Positions 5,325 to 5,642 of a stretch of 5,642 nucleotides of DNA are shown here, one piece after another (position 1 is the first letter of the stretch; the number at the start of each line of letters is the position of its first letter). The translations under genes were made by a program, and so were the position numbers. The notes beneath the pieces are model-generated. The model did no database searches. It was given only the letters and a program-made list of their open reading frames with translations, and had not been told where the DNA came from. This stretch comes from Phascolarctobacterium sp. (GTDB lineage: Bacteria; Bacillota; Negativicutes; Acidaminococcales; Acidaminococcaceae). The stretch covers positions 1-5,642 of the forward strand of contig JAKSOJ010000091.1 in NCBI GenBank assembly GCA_024405645.1, read 5' to 3'.

Positions 5325-5371
5325 AATCGGATTAACTCGGGAACCCGAAGGCTCCCGAGAATTTACCGATT
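5325..5371 (-). promoter_or_regulatory. Strong UUCG-capped stem-loop between acpP and fabK
   Basis: The core (5336-5359) is a 10-bp stem: seven outer pairs (CTCGGGA / TCCCGAG), one G-U pair and two C-G pairs, closed by a UUCG tetraloop in the minus-strand RNA, a notably stable loop. Beyond an internal AT-rich loop, AATCGG (5371-5366) pairs with CCGATT (5330-5325), extending the structure. It starts 14 nt after the acpP stop. No proper T run follows (TTAAT, then a later GTTTTAC), so it is not a standard full terminator. A partial terminator, a processing site or a 3' stabiliser for acpP mRNA would each let ACP be made in excess over FabK and FabF. Confidence 0.65.
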
Positions 5372-5385
5372 CAACTTAATTAAAA

Positions 5386-5616
5386 TTAAGCTTCTTTGCC
5401 CAGCATTTCAACTGCGTCAGCAACGGTGCGAATTTTTTCAGCTTTTTCATCAGGAATTTCTACGCCGAATTCTTCTTCAAAAGCCATGATTAATTCTACG
5501 ATGTCGAGGGAGTCAGCGCCGAGGTCATCGATGAAAGCGGATTCCATCTTAACTTCTTCAGCTTTAACGCTCAATTGGGAAACAGTGATGTCTCTTACTT
5601 TTTCGAAAGTGCTCAT
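5386..5616 (-). CDS. acpP: Acyl carrier protein
   Basis: A small acidic cytoplasmic protein that carries growing acyl chains as thioesters on a 4'-phosphopantetheine arm for FabK, FabF and the other fatty-acid synthesis enzymes. It has 76 residues, the standard length, and the hallmark [18 protein letters not shown] (from 33), in which Ser36 of DSL is the attachment site added by holo-ACP synthase. The recognition helix is rich in Glu and Asp, as expected. The start codon ATG at 5616 is preceded by a perfect AAGGAGGTGA, fitting a very abundant protein. It is the first gene of the operon visible here; upstream fab genes and the promoter, if any, lie to the right of the window. An 87-nt gap with a strong stem-loop separates it from fabK. 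Confidence 0.98.
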   Translation of the reverse strand: MSTFEKVRDITVSQLSVKAEEVKMESAFIDDLGADSLDIVELIMAFEEEFGVEIPDEKAEKIRTVADAVEMLGKEA

Positions 5617-5622
5617 TACGAT

Positions 5623-5632
5623 TCACCTCCTT
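5623..5632 (-). promoter_or_regulatory. Perfect Shine-Dalgarno site of acpP
   Basis: AAGGAGGTGA is a full ten-base complement to the 3' end of 16S rRNA, followed by a 6-nt spacer and ATG. It is the strongest ribosome binding site in the window and matches the high output expected for ACP. Confidence 0.85.
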
Positions 5633-5642
5633 CCAATAAAAA

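Overview
All genes in this window lie on the minus strand, so transcription runs from the right end to the left. Base composition is moderately AT-rich. Shine-Dalgarno sites are strong (a perfect AAGGAGGTGA in front of acpP), and two genes appear to use TTG starts. Fatty-acid synthesis by FabK with rnc attached to the fab genes points to Bacillota. The overall feel of the proteins suggests Negativicutes, perhaps the Acidaminococcaceae/Phascolarctobacterium group, but that is a tentative inference from reading, not a search.

Right half (about 5632 to 2255): a housekeeping operon in the order acpP - fabK-like - fabF - rnc. It encodes acyl carrier protein, an FMN-dependent enoyl-ACP reductase II family protein, beta-ketoacyl-ACP synthase II and RNase III. 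A very stable stem-loop with a UUCG tetraloop separates acpP from fabK. fabK, fabF and rnc are tightly packed: 12 nt between fabK and fabF, and an 11-nt overlap between fabF and rnc. The operon ends in a 14-bp perfect hairpin followed by six T.

Left half (about 2298 to 1): a second, accessory operon of five open reading frames that I cannot assign to a known pathway. They are a 36-codon hydrophobic peptide ORF, a compact 12-helix MFS-type membrane protein in the same frame after one TGA stop, a 113-residue four-helix membrane protein, a 170-residue exported protein, and a second exported protein with a proline-rich N-terminus that runs off the left edge. Spacing is short or overlapping throughout and nearly every gene has its own good ribosome binding site, so they are probably co-transcribed and act together at the cell envelope. 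The likely promoter has a TATAAT whose last bases are the first bases of the upstream operon's terminator stem. Transcripts started there would lack most of that stem and escape termination.

Most novel: the five-ORF envelope locus, the small peptide gene coupled to the transporter, and the merged terminator/promoter/palindrome region at 2255-2338. No RNA genes, mobile elements or CRISPR arrays were seen.
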